Shown: in pieces, positions 44,435-56,064 of the stretch
Layout of the letters: every line of letters begins with the position of its first letter
Position numbering within the stretch: the first letter of the stretch is position 1
Assembly: GCA_018417955.1 (NCBI GenBank)
Contig: JACTVC010000007.1
Span: forward strand, 1,674,001 to 1,738,000
Direction of reading: 5' to 3'
Length of the DNA stretch: 64,000 nt
DNA from: Laccaria trichodermophora
Lineage: Eukaryota > Basidiomycota > Agaricomycetes > Agaricales > Hydnangiaceae
Position numbers and translations under genes: made by a program
The notes under the pieces: model-generated
The model's database searches: none
What the model was told of the DNA's origin: nothing
Seen by the model: only the letters and a program-made list of their open reading frames with translations

Positions 44435-47400
44435 TATCTACCACTTTTTATGATAAAATACAGTCAAGTGCCTGCACAACTTTTTGGTAAATGGCACTGT
44501 GGTCTTATGAAATGAGAAACATGGGGGAAATCTAATGAAACATGTTTCATTTTTGGCCCAGACCATTTCATATATATCTCATTGTTTCCCTAGCAATATT
44601 TCTTTGCCATTTCTTTCCCATTTCATTGGCTGACTGGCTATATTTCTTTTCCATTTCATTGGTTGCCTGGCTATATCTTTTTTCTATTTCATTGTTTCCC
44701 TAGCAATATTTCTTCGCAATTTCTTTCCCATTTCATTGGCTGCCTAGCCATATTTCTTTCCCATTTCATTCATATTTCTTTTCCATTTCATTGTTTCCCT
44801 AGCAATATTTCATTGCCATTTCATTCCTATTTCATTGGCTGCCTAGCCATATTTCTTTCCCATTTCATTCATATTTCATTGCCATTTCATTGACTCCCTA
44901 GCAATATTTCTTTGCCATTTCTTTCCCATTTCATTGGCTGCCTAGCCATATTTCTTTCCCATTTCATTGTTTCCCTAGTAATATTTCTTTGCCATTTCTT
45001 TCCCATTTCATTCATATTTCTTTGCCATTTCATTGACTCCCTAGCAATATTTCTTTGCCATTTCTTTCCCATTTCATTGGCTGCCTAGCCATATTTCATT
45101 CCCATTTCTTTTCCATTTCATTGTTTCCCCAGCAATATTTCTTTGCCATTTCTTTCCCATTTCATTGGCTGCCTGGCTATATTTCTTTCCCTTCTTGTCA
45201 GGGTCCATCCAATGGGTCATCAGGAGGGTGGTCACATGACCAATTTCCTAAAATAGTCAAAATACAAAATTAATAGCCCTGAATTGTAGCTTTCAGAATC
45301 TGTTTGAATTATGTTCTAAAGTGCTCTCATTGTGGAGATATGAGGCAAATGAATTTTCACAGCACCGTCTTTTTTCAACCTTTTTGTCTTTTTCTCCAGG
45401 AAAACAACACCAAACAATATAATTTTAACATATTTAGAAAGCTAAGAAAAGGGGCTACAATTATCATATTATAGAAAAATTGACTCAAAAAGGAAGGTGC
45501 ATAGCCTAAAAGGGACACGCACACCAGTAGACTACAAAAGTCAGACCTAGACTAGAAATTTTACCAATAGATTACAAAAGTCAGACATAGAATACAAAAA
45601 TGAGTAATGCACTACAAAAGACTACAAACAGCTGGACATAGACTACAAAGTTTACTAATGGGCTATGACAGACTTCAAGAGTTGGACATACACTACAAAA
45701 TCCGCTTTTCTCATTACAAAAGTTTTAGTGTCTGCTTTTTTCATTACAGCAGTTTGTAGTGTCCGCTTTTTTTATTACAACAGTTTGTAGTGTCCACTTT
45801 TTTCATTACAACAGTTTCTAGTGTCCAATTTTTTTATTGCAACAGTTTCTAGTGTCCGCTTTTTTCATTACAACAGCTTGTAGTGTCTGCTTTTTTTATT
45901 CCAACATTTTCTAATGTTCGCTTTTTTTATTACAACAGTTTCTAGTGTCCGCTTTTTTAGACTACAACAGTTTACAATATCCACTTTTTAAGACTACTAA
46001 GCTTGTAGTCTCAGTTTGTAGTGTCCACTTTTTTTATTACAACAGTTTATAGTGTCCGCTTTTTCATTACAACAGTTTGTAGTGTCCACTTTTTTATTAC
46101 AACAGTTTGTAGTGTCCAATTTTTTTATTGCAACAGTTTCCAGTGTTCGCTTTTTTTATTACAACAGTTTGTAGTGTCCAATTTTTTTATTGCAACAGTT
46201 TGTAGTGTCCGCTTTTTTCATTACAACAGTTTGTAGTGTCTGCTTTTTTAGACTACAACAGTTTCTAGTGTCCGTTTTTTTAGATTATGACAGTTTGTAG
46301 TCTTCGCTTTTTTGGACTACAACAGTGGGTAGAATCCACTTTTTTGGACTACAACAGTTTACAATATCCACTCTTTAAGACTACTAAGTTTGTAGTCTGC
46401 TTTTCTGACATTTAGTTTGTAGTAGGTATGGGTTTATGACATGTGAGATGAATTGACTCTGCCAGTCAGGCCCAACTTGTTGTCTTTCACATCAGTGGAG
46501 CCCGTCTCTCTTTTCAGCTGACCAGCCACTATCCCATCTCTCTGGACTCAGTCAAACATCTATTGATATCAGTAGCTACTGTCCTATAATGAGTGTCTCT
46601 CATTGGTCTTTTCTGTCAAGTCAAATTATGATAAGGTTTCACTGTCCAACCATTCATCCTAGCCAATCTTCACTGAAAGCCATTCAAGAGTACTAGGAGT
46701 GAATGATGAAAGGTTGTCTATTCCTATTATGTTCTTAGTCTACTCAGGTGAATACAAGCTGGAATCTGGTGAATCTTTTCCAGGTTGACCATGAGTAGAG
46801 CTGTTGTTCTTGAAAACACAGTGCAGGCTCCACTGGTATGAAAGCCAACAGTTGGGCATGGCTGGCAAAAGTCAACTCATCTCACATGTCATAAACCCAT
46901 ACCCACAAACTAAATTAGAAAAGCAGACTACAAGCTTAGTAGTCTTAAAAAGTGGATATTGTAAACTGTTGTAGTCTAAAAAAGCGGACACTAGAAACTG
47001 TTGTAATAAAAAAAGCGAACATTAGAAAATGTTGGAATAAAAAAAGCAGACACTACAAGCTGTTGTAATGAAAAAAGCGGACACTAGAAACTGTTGCAAT
47101 AAAAAAATTGGACACTAGAAACTGTTGTAATGAAAAAAGTGGACACTACAAACTGTTGTAATAAAAAAAGCGGACACTACAAACTGCTGTAATGAAAAAA
47201 GCAGACACTAAAACTTTTGTAATGAGAAAAGCGGATTTTGTAGTGTATGTCCAACTCTTGAAGTCTGTCATAGCCCATTAGTAAACTTTGTAGTCTATGT
47301 CCAGCTGTTTGTAGTCTTTTGTAGTGCATTACTCATTTTTGTATTCTATGTCTGACTTTTGTAATCTATTGGTAAAATTTCTAGTCTAGGTCTGACTTTT

Positions 47401-48517
47401 GTAGTCTACTGGTGTGCGTGTCCCTTTTAGGCTATGCACCTTCCTTTTTGAGTCAATTTTTCTATAATATGATAATTGTAGCCCCTTTTCTTAGCTTTCT
47501 AAATATGTTAAAATTATATTGTTTGGTGTTGTTTTCCTGGAGAAAAAGACAAAAAGGTTGAAAAAAGACGGTGCTGTGAAAATTCATTTGCCTCATATCT
47601 CCACAATGAGAGCACTTTAGAACATAATTCAAACAGATTCTGAAAGCTACAATTCAGGGCTATTAATTTTGTATTTTGACTATTTTAGGAAATTGGTCAT
47701 GTGACCACCCTCCTGATGACCCATTGGATGGACCCTGACAAGAAGGGAAAGAAATATAGCCAGGCAGCCAATGAAATGGGAAAGAAATGGCAAAGAAATA
47801 TTGCTGGGGAAACAATGAAATGGAAAAGAAATGGGAATGAAATATGGCTAGGCAGCCAATGAAATGGGAAAGAAATGGCGAAGAAATATTGCCAGGGAAA
47901 CAATGAAATGGGAAAGAAATATGGCTAGGCAGCCAATGAAATGGGAAAGAAATGGCAAAGAAATATTACTAGGGAAACAATGAAATGGGAAAGAAATATG
48001 GCTAGGCAGCCAATGAAATGGGAAAGAAATGGCAAAGAAATATTGCTAGGGAGTCAATGAAATGGCAATGAAATATGAATGAAATGGGAAAGAAATATGG
48101 CTAGGCAGCCAATGAAATAGGAATGAAATGGCAATGAAATATTGCTAGGGAAACAATGAAATGGAAAAGAAATATGAATGAAATGGGAAAGAAATATGGC
48201 TAGGCAGCCAATGAAATGGGAAAGAAATTGCGAAGAAATATTGCTAGGGAAACAATGAAATAGAAAAAAGATATAGCCAGGCAACCAATGAAATGGAAAA
48301 GAAATATAGCCAGTCAGCCAATGAAATGGGAAAGAAATGGCAAAGAAATATTGCTAGGGAAACAATGAGATATATATGAAATGGTCTGGGCCAAAAATGA
48401 AACATGTTTCATTAGATTTCCCCCATGTTTCTCATTTCATAAGACCACAGTGCCATTTACCAAAAAGTTGTGCAGGCACTTGACTGTATTTTATCATAAA
48501 AGTGGTAGCTACCACTC
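44429..48517. mobile_element. foldback element D (about 4.1 kb, subfamily 2)
   Basis: Flanked by the 7-bp repeat GGGGAAG (44422-44428 and 48518-48524). The ends match element C: CACTAGTATCTACCAC at the left and GAGTGGTAGCTACCAC inward from the right. The right outer array is complete here (about 47740-48360), unlike in C. The left inner array is longer than the right. The loop is about 46451-46872. Frames inside recur in element C or mirrored in the other arm, and I do not call genes. Confidence 0.9.
45690..46415 (+). repeat. inner minisatellite of element D, unit about 32 bp
   Basis: About twenty copies of the CATTACAACAGTTTGTAGTG unit, as in element C. The mirrored right-hand array (about 46920-47240) has roughly half as many. 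Confidence 0.8.
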
Positions 48518-48831
48518 GGGGAAGACAGATTGAAACGGGTTGACTCAGCGCTGGTATTTTCAGGGTTAGCGTCTTACAGCAATTGTAGATTTCGAGTGGT
48601 GAACCGGTGGACGGTAGATCAGTTGTCGCTAGAACGCAGATCAGTCACCATTCTAAAACATACCCACCATTATGCCTTGGTACGTTGGCTACTAAGGAAT
48701 CCCAATTGCCTGGGAAGTGTTCAGACATAGCTTGGATTACGGCCATCCTTTTCAGTAAGTCCACGCTTGATCTTCACATGGTTTGCTTCTCATGACTCAT
48801 TCCCCCAAGGGATGCGAGGGACTACCATTAT

Positions 48832-49302
48832 ATGGCTACTACGTTTGCGTTTGTAGGCCTTAAGATCCGACCTTCCCATTTCCTTAGATACATAGAGTAT
48901 TTGATCAAGTTTGTGGTGCATGAAGGAAAGGCAAACGAGCCCATCGCTGAATTCATCTGTGGGATCAAGGACCTTCCAGAGTGGACATTTGGAGCACAGG
49001 AAGAGGTACGTTGACTTGCTCATAACTGTTCCCACCTTGGCACTTATCTGCGTCAAGCTGACTCGCACGTGGAGCGTATTCTGGAACGCACCTTCCTTCA
49101 ACCCGGAGATACCACTATTACTATCGTCCTTCGAATCAAAGATATCTGATCTCCTGCAGCTTTCTCCGCCCAATGCAACCAGGATCGCTCCCGCCCTCAA
49201 ACTCAAAGCCGGTCTCATGGATTTCGAACGTCTGGGCATCAACGGTGAGCACATGACATTGGAAGAAGATACCCTCAGAATCCTAAAATTGACACGTGGA
49301 AG
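48832..49302 (+). pseudogene. unidentified gene, 5' part, split by the hAT-like element
   Basis: Exon 1 (48832-49005, MATTFAFVGLKIRPSHF) and exon 2 from 49058 join in frame across a 52-nt GTACGT...AAG intron. Exon 2 reads LTRTWSVFWNAPSFNPEIP and later LKAGLMDFERLGINGEH, up to ILKLTRG at the insertion. After removing the element and one 8-bp repeat the frame continues as SWNLCLTYHENLVA at 51173. No domain recognised. It lies downstream of element D and DUF4419 copy 1. Confidence 0.4.
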
Positions 49303-49675
49303 CAGTACTTTACCCTCCCCCACGGATTCCAGATGGACTCCAGATGGACTCCATAAATCCATCTGGACTCCATCTGGAGTCCATCCAGGAAGGACCTCAC
49401 CCTACATTTTTGTTGAAAATCCATCTGGACTCCACATGGACTCCACCTGGAATCCAAGTGGCCTCCAGATGGATTCAATCAGAGTTCTAACATGGACTCT
49501 GCCTTGCACAAATCATAAAAAAATCCCAACTTTAGCCAGATGTCATATGACTTAATCTAACTCAGACCTTATGTTCAATCCTAAGAATTCCTTGTGATAT
49601 TTCTATTTGAACAAAGAAAATTCAAGTGTATTTATTGAATAGAACTACATACATGTATTTTACTACTTTAAATAG

Positions 49676-50330
49676 AGAGGGAAGGAAGTAATAGGGAGAG
49701 GGAGGGGAAGGGAGTGATGGAGGGGGGATGGAGGGGAAGGGAGTGATGGAGGGGGGATGGAGGGGAAGGGAGTGATGGAGGGGGGATGGAGGGGAAGGGA
49801 GTGATGGAGGGGGGATGGAGGGGAAGGGAGTGATGGAGGGGAAGGGAGTGGTGGAGGGGAGGGAGTGGTGGAGGTATGGAGGGAAGGGGGTGAGGGAGGG
49901 AATGGAGGGGGGAGACAATAGTGAGGACTCACCATGAATGTGGACATATGGTAGACATCGACATGGGTCGTTGACGCGTCATGGACGTCGACGCGGGTTG
50001 TTGATGCGTCGTGGACGTGGATGCAGGCCGTTGAGGTGTCGTGGACGTTGACGCGGGTCGTTGTCACGTCGTTGACGTGGGTCATCGTCGCGTCGTCGTT
50101 GACGTGGGTTGTCGTCGCGTCGTTGTTGACGTGGGTCGTCGTCACATCGTCGTTGATGTGGCTCGTCGTCGCGTCGTTGTTGACGTGGGTCATGGCCGCG
50201 TTGTCGTTGACGTGGGTCGTGGCCGCGTTGTTGTCATGGGTTATCGTCGCATCGTCGTTGACGTGGGTCGTGGTCCTGGTCGCGCTTCTGGGTGATTGTC
50301 GTGTCGTCGTCGTCGCTTTGCGCAGTGGAT
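49676..50330. repeat. two minisatellites inside the hAT-like element
   Basis: From 49676 to 49920, units of GGGAAGGGAGTGATGGAGG repeat about every 30 bp. From about 49960 to 50330, units of about 24-30 bp around GTTGACGTGGGTCGTCG repeat. Open frames on both strands here are translations of repeats. Confidence 0.8.
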
Positions 50331-50783
50331 GGGTGGGGTCGTGGTGACGTGGCGTCGACACGTTGTTGGGGGATCGTGGTTCTCGTGGTCGTGCTTTGTC
50401 GTCGCGGTCTGTCGTTGTCGTGGGTGTGGGGTGATAAAAGGAGGGTGGGGGCTTACCTATAACTGTTGACGGTGACGGCGCATGCCGTCGTCACCGTCTA
50501 GACGACGTGGCATGGCCACGTCGTCTGCCATGGACACGTTGGCGTTGCCACGTTGTTGTTGCTGTCGTTGGTGTGGGCGGTCGTTGACGGCAGTAGACGG
50601 TGTCGGCCTGGGCGACGTGCTGAGCGAGGGGGGCTGGGCGACGTGCTGAGCGAGGATGGTGGTGGTTGAGGAACAAGATGCGCAAACAATGAGCAAACAC
50701 CACGCACATGTGTTCAGCGTGCGGAACGTGCCGAGCGGCTGGCCATATAGATCACTAGTTGGCCTTAGCTTTTAAAGGCCTGG

Positions 50784-50868
50784 TGGTCCAACGGCTAATT
50801 GTCTGGTTATTATCTTTAATTCAGTCCATGAGCTCCTGGGTTCAATTCTAGCTCATGCACTTTCATTT
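50784..50868 (+). promoter_or_regulatory. Pol III A box / B box cassette with T-run
   Basis: TGGTCCAACGG (50784-50794) fits the A-box consensus TRGYNNARNNG at every position. GGTTCAATTCT (50839-50849) fits the B box except the last base. A T-run (about 50863-50868) follows. This looks like a tRNA-derived relic or short Pol III unit; I could not fold a full tRNA. Confidence 0.4.
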
Positions 50869-51172
50869 TTTATATATAATAAATAAGGTGTAAGGCAATT
50901 AATCCACATGGATTCCAGATGGAGTCACTGGGTAAATTCATATCACCCTGTGTTCTGAGGTGGAGTCCATGTTGGAGTCCATGTTGTCCACATGGTCCAA
51001 CTGGACTCCAACTGGACTCCAGCTGGAATCCAGATGGATTCTAGACAAAAAATTGGCTGGGTTACCACCCAAAAAAAATTGTCTAAAATCCACCTGGACT
51101 CCAGGTGGATCCATGGAGTCCATCTGGAGTCCACATGGAATCTGTGGGGGAGAGTAAAGTCCTCCGTGGAAG

Positions 51173-51209
51173 TTGGAATTTGTGTTTGACGTATCACGAA
51201 AATCTTGTC
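51173..51209 (+). pseudogene. unidentified gene, continuation after the hAT-like element
   Basis: This continues the frame of 48832-49302, ending just before a GTAAGT donor at 51212. A later stretch (about 51260-51390, ALNIDTLGSKVLGSLF) may be a further exon, but I could not find an acceptor that joins it cleanly. Confidence 0.3.
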
Positions 51210-51399
51210 GCTAAGTAAGTGATAGCGGTCTGACACCCTTCTTATGTTTCACTCTTCGCAACACGGCACTGAACATTGATACCCTGGGAAGTAAAGTTCT
51301 CGGTTCGCTCTTCACCCTTTACGGAGAAGGCGCGCTTATGAAAAAGGCAGGTGAGATGGAACTTGTGCTGGTCGAGAGTGACCGGTGACCTGGAGCTCG

Positions 51400-52227
51400 C
51401 GCCCTGGACATGGCTACTCAGTGAGGATTACAGCAAAGTCACCCCAAAGTCGCTCTTGTAGCACTACCAGAAACACGCCTCAATTGTTGGAATGGCTCCT
51501 CTCCAGTCGAATGCTTGCAGTTAGTAGACTCGTTGAAAAGAGACGGTCTTGGTGGCCCACTCTCACCCGCACGCAACCCAATCTTTTTTATGGCTCGATC
51601 CTTGCTTCTTGTCATTGCTATCAAGCAGCCCGCCGGACAGTGAACCTTCCATTCATTTTCTAATGCGCGTGCAAACCAGCGCTCATTTTAAACAACTTAG
51701 AAATCCGGAAGAAGCGTTGGGCTCAAATGGTCGATGCGCACGCAACATTGATTGGGTGTAATACTATATGCAAAATACTTGCGGTCACTTCTTGTCTGCG
51801 CAGCATACATATTAGTGCTCTCCTGAATGTAGGCATGTCTTGTCTGGAGCGCCTCAATGCATCTCTGACGAACGACACCTGCGGTGATCTGAAGAATGTA
51901 CCGACTCGATCATAATACGCGATCACCTCACGTGGGTTGTCAACGGCATCTATCCTTCGCCTTCACATCCACTTTCACTTCTCTCTGTGTCCTCTGTCTC
52001 AACCTCTGCACATCTCCACTGATGCCGCCTCTGTACTTCCCTCCCGGAGGGCGCAAAATCGTCTGTTTTCATTCGAAACACCATTTTCTGACAACTGATT
52101 TCATTCGGACAGTGTGATGCTGTACATATGCATCTGATTTATTACTCGTGACTGATCTATATCATATCGAGTCAGGCTCAGTTAAAACCTTGGGCTTGGA
52201 AGCTTGACCGCCTTGATCACAAAAACC
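51400..52227. other. intergenic region before DUF4419 copy 2
   Basis: Only short unrelated frames are visible. No repeat, RNA gene or element boundary was recognised. Confidence 0.35.
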
Positions 52228-53472
52228 ATGCCAGTCACATTTTCGCCCACTTCCCTGCGCGCTGTATCCTTCCCTCCAACAGTCGCGTCTACCCCCCTTT
52301 CCCCGTCCTCCCTCCTTACCTCCGCCTGTCCCCAACAATCCCGCTTCTGCGCCACCCTCCTCCAATCCTCCCTCCCAGCCGAATCGCACAATACCATCAC
52401 CCAACGAAATGGGCTTGTATACACCATAATTGAAGCATACAACAAGCACAGACACCTCCGCCTCCGCCCGGATGACGTCTGGACTGCCATACTTATCCAA
52501 TTCAACTTCTTCGTCAATGGACGTAGTGAGAAGCTCCGATCTTTGTTCGTGGCGCATGAGGGGAAGAAAAAGCTCGTCGTAATCGCATCGGGGAATCGTT
52601 ATACTGTCGATTTCGGTGCGATGGCGAAGAATATGACACGGGAATTGGAGAAGAACGTTGTTGATCCGTCTTTGCGTGCATGGATCCTCCCGACGTTCAG
52701 CACGACGACTACGACGGATACGATCGTCGCTTCTGTGATTATGATGTCGAGCATGAAGAAGTATTTTGATTACGAATTCTGTCTCGAATGCGGGATTCCA
52801 AGCGTTACGCTGGAAGGTGAGAAAGAAGATTGGGAGGATATATTGCAAAGGATCGAGAAGCTGAAGGAATATGGAGTGGAGGCGGTTGGGTGGTATCACT
52901 TGTTGCGTCCCGTCCTCGCGCAGTTCGTGTCGGCGTTTGATGATCGGAAGAGCAAGGAGAATAAGGAGTTCTGGGGGAAGGTGTGTCATCGTGACGGGGG
53001 CGGGAGCGGGCCACCCTTCCTTGGTGGGTGGGTAACTGCGTTTTGTGCTTTTGATGAGGATGGGAAGTGGCTTGGACACCGCTTCAAAAAAGGAATTGTT
53101 GAGGTACGCTCGTTTGTTGTTTTCCTGATTTATACCCACCTACTTTGTATCTAGGCAGCGTCCTTGCCTGGACTGCCCCCTCACACCTTATTGGCCTCTG
53201 ATTTTTTCGCGACTTTTACTGATGACGGGAATTGGGATCAAAACGAGCCAACGCTATCCATCGCGGGTGCACGATATCATCTTGTTGATAGCGACGAAAT
53301 CCCTGTTGGTTGCACGGGTGTGGGTGTCCTGGTTGACGATAACGGGGATGAGATTCCGTGAATGATGACTGCGGGTTTGTTTGGAACGGAAATCTCTGGT
53401 GATTTGAGAGACACGGTGAGGCCGGTTTCGGGGTGGTGGATGTTTGAGAAGGTACCTGAACCCGAGGAGTAG
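52228..53472 (+). pseudogene. DUF4419-family protein, copy 2, with a nonsense codon
   Basis: Paralog of 43176-44434 in the same orientation. Exon 1 (52228-53103) has exactly the same length, 876 nt, and intron 53104-53154 sits at the same site. The second exon is open from 53155 to an in-frame TGA at 53359-53361, where copy 1 has TGC within DEVPCMMTAG. Beyond it the frame stays open through TAGLFGTEISGD to a TAG at 53470. The truncated product lacks about 37 residues. About 60 bp after the stop resemble the sequence after element D, confirming that insertion site. It may still make a shortened protein. Confidence 0.7.
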
Positions 53473-53848
53473 ACAGATTGAAAAGGCGATGTGTTAACAG
53501 TGGTATTTCCAGGGTTAGCCACGTTCAGCAATATCTACAGCCTGAGGGCTTGTAGAGGTAAATTCTAGAGGTCCGACGTGACATACTCAGCCAAGCAGCA
53601 ACGAAAATGAGTGTTACTACATACGTACAATTGCCGATTCCTCGTCTGGGAGTATGGATTCATGTGCATAAACCATATGACGGTAATTGTATTGACCATT
53701 ATTTGGGTTGGTGTTGTCACGCCAGACGCACACGTGATTTGCTTTCTCCTCCAACTTGAACGTCACTCAGCTTCGCAACCTACCAACGCTATCGCCCCAC
53801 AAAAGCCTTTCACACATTCTACCCATTAAACTGACGCCTTATTTGTTG
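53473..53848. other. 3' flank of DUF4419 copy 2
   Basis: The first 60 bases (ACAGATTGAAAAGGCG, then TATTTCCAGGGTTAGCC) correspond to 48525 onward. No gene was recognised in the rest. Confidence 0.4.
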
Positions 53849-54513
53849 CACCAATGGCGTACGGGTCTCCAGCTTCATCTAGTTACGGGTCTGAGGAAGC
53901 ATCGTTCCCTTTATCTCACCTTTCTGCAACGTTCTTATCAAACACCGTACTACAGTAAGTAATACGAAACCTTCTACCTCTCTGATAAAAGAACCCATGT
54001 TACAGTACAAAATTCAGTGAAACTTTGTTTGCTCTCAGCCAACACACAGACAACATATGGACCACCAAGCTCGTCATGTTTGAGAAAACCGTCTTCGTAA
54101 AGGACGGTCGTTTTCCTACTTCAGAAGTGCTGACCCTTTCCACTGAACAGCTCAGTGCACCTCTCCATGGCGTGAAGTCTCTAACCAACCCCGCGTTGAC
54201 GACGACAGTGAGCTTCCCCCATGTTCGGCTCGTGATCCCTTCAACGTCTCCCATTTTCGTTGGTGCGTCGTAGCGAATCCAGAAAGGCGCGGTTTGTTGG
54301 AGGAAAATGTCAGCCGAACTGGTGAGTTTTTGTGTGAATCAATCTGCCACAACTGTCTATTACAAGAACGCCGGCATTTGTAAGGTTTTGTTCCCAGAGG
54401 ACGCTTCGAACACGTTGTCTTGCTTTGAGCAAGGACTCGCATACACTACATATAACGCGCCTTCAAATCAGAACTTGGGCTTCGCAAATCAGCTGGTTAG
54501 CGTAACCTACTGA
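53849..54513 (+). pseudogene. unidentified gene with an in-frame stop
   Basis: A start at 53849 (MAYGSPASSSYG) and one intron (about 53956-54005, GTAAGT...ACAG) give a frame through TKFSETLFALSQHTDNIW and LTNPALTTTVSFPHVRL to a TAG near 54273. The same frame then stays open as KMSAELVSFCVNQSATTV and on to a stop at 54511-54513. This looks like one coding region broken by a nonsense codon, or a gene with an intron there. It has many Thr/Ser/Val beta-like stretches and no recognised domain. Confidence 0.3.
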
Positions 54514-55037
54514 ATGGCCGCAGCCGATAGCACAGGATTGGGTTTTGCTCAAGGTTCTTTAACAACAGTTGAGTTTCAAGCTACTTGCTGTACCTACATT
54601 CTCATACCGCTCAGCTTTCCCGTGGGTTTTCTGCCGAACTTTCCCTAAGCATTTTGAGAGAGTTACACACGTGCTCAGGCGTCGAATCATTTCTCCAACC
54701 TTTCTCGTCACTACCCCCACGCAGTGGTTAGTGGCGACTGAAATGTTCCACCTATCTTGCTGCTCGTCATTTTGCCTGAAATATATCCTGTCCCAAAGAA
54801 ACGGCTACACGCCAACGCAAGTGGAACAACCTCCTACCCCCCTCAGGCTCAATTGTTGTACGATAATACGATATTTGGTTGACTTTCTGAATCACTCTGT
54901 GCTTGTAAAACTTGGCTTGTTTGGAAAATAGGAAAAGCTGGCGCTAGTCTTTGTTCATTAAAAAATATTTCAAATAAGCAAGCAGTTCGTGACCCAAGGT
55001 TTAATAATGGCTTCATAGTCGGTGGAAGGGTTCAAGC
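54514..55037. other. unassigned interval
   Basis: Short unrelated frames only, with no recognised feature. Confidence 0.35.
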
Positions 55038-56055
55038 CCAGTGAAAGTCGGACATGCGCTGGTCTGGGACTTTCTGCGTGATGTGGGCAGATTCTGTGGG
55101 AATCTGCGGAAATTTGCCAAATCTGTGAACATTACGCCTTTTGGACTTTCATTTGGCTTGGAAATGGATCGGAGTTCTAAACTTGCTTTTTGGCTCCTTC
55201 ATTTCGCACATTTCTCTTGTTCAAATCTCGTTCCCCACTTCTTCAACACACACCACCGACGCGACACGGCCTTCATATAAGTATCGCCAGATGGATCCCA
55301 TCTTCCCATCCTTCCTTTCTTCCCACCCACCACTACCCTCCTAATCCGACATTTTCCCTTCACTCCAGCCTTAGTGAAGCTCTCGACGTCTTAGAGTAAG
55401 TCTATGCGCACTTTGGTCGTTCAAGACTCCGTTTGGTATGTTTTTCACTGTATATGCTCACCAGTATGTGGCTCATCGGAATCACCAGACTCGAAAGGTT
55501 GGACGTTGGGCGCAGCGGACCAAGAGGATCGTGTATACTGACTGGTATGTCATGGAGCATTTTGCCATGACATTACATGCTCATTTCGTTCCCCAGGCTT
55601 CGGTCACGTTAACACACATCCACATTGCACCTTCTGTGCTCTGTCGAGAACACGAAGTGGTGATATCTATGAGGGAGCCCGACCGCGTCTGTGTGTGAGA
55701 GCGCACGCGAAGTGGGTATATGCGCAAAGCTCAGCGGGGGATCGTACCGGGATGCCGTGAGGGGAACAGTCGTGGTATTAGCGGCATCAGTGTATATATA
55801 GATTCTGCAATATATCAGTCTTGTTTCATCTAATTCACGGATACGAGCAGAAGAGAGCAGAAATTTCTGCAAACGAAACCCCAGTAAAATCTATGGCAAT
55901 CTATTTATAGAAAGTATGTAATTTGGCGCGCAGATTCGGCTGAAATCCGCAGAAGAAAATCTGCAGGTGGGCAAAAAACGGGGATAGTATGCGTATTTCT
56001 GCATTGCAGCTCAGCGCAGAAACCCGCAGACCAGCGCATGTCCGAGTTTCACTGG
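55038..56055. mobile_element. small TIR element, 9-bp target duplication (1.0 kb)
   Basis: Flanked by GGTTCAAGC (55029-55037 and 56056-56064). The left end reads CCAGTGAAAGTCGGACATGC; the right end inverted reads CCAGTGAAACTCGGACATGC, and similarity continues through GCTGGTCTG. The interior has repeated TCTGCGG and GCAGATT words but no coding frame that I trust. A 9-bp duplication with such TIRs suggests a non-autonomous Mutator-like element. Confidence 0.75.
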
Positions 56056-56064
56056 GGTTCAAGC

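Larger units (their letters stand above)
49303..51164. mobile_element. hAT-like TIR element with TGGACTCCA arrays (1.86 kb)
   Basis: Flanked by the 8-bp repeat CGTGGAAG (49295-49302 and 51165-51172). The left end reads CAGTACTTTACCCTCCCCCA; the right end in reverse complement reads GAGGACTTTACTCTCCCCCA. Next to both ends are clusters of TGGACTCCA/TGGAGTCCA words (about 49320-49470 and 50905-51140). The interior has a GA-rich minisatellite (49676-49920), a GACGTGGGTCGTCG minisatellite (about 49960-50330) and a Pol III-like cassette near 50784. An 8-bp duplication fits hAT elements, but no transposase is present. Confidence 0.8.

Noticed and set aside
49622..50361. Minus-strand Pro/Ser and Thr/His/Asp repeat proteins
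   Set aside because: They are translations of the GA-rich and GACGTGGGT minisatellites inside the hAT-like element.
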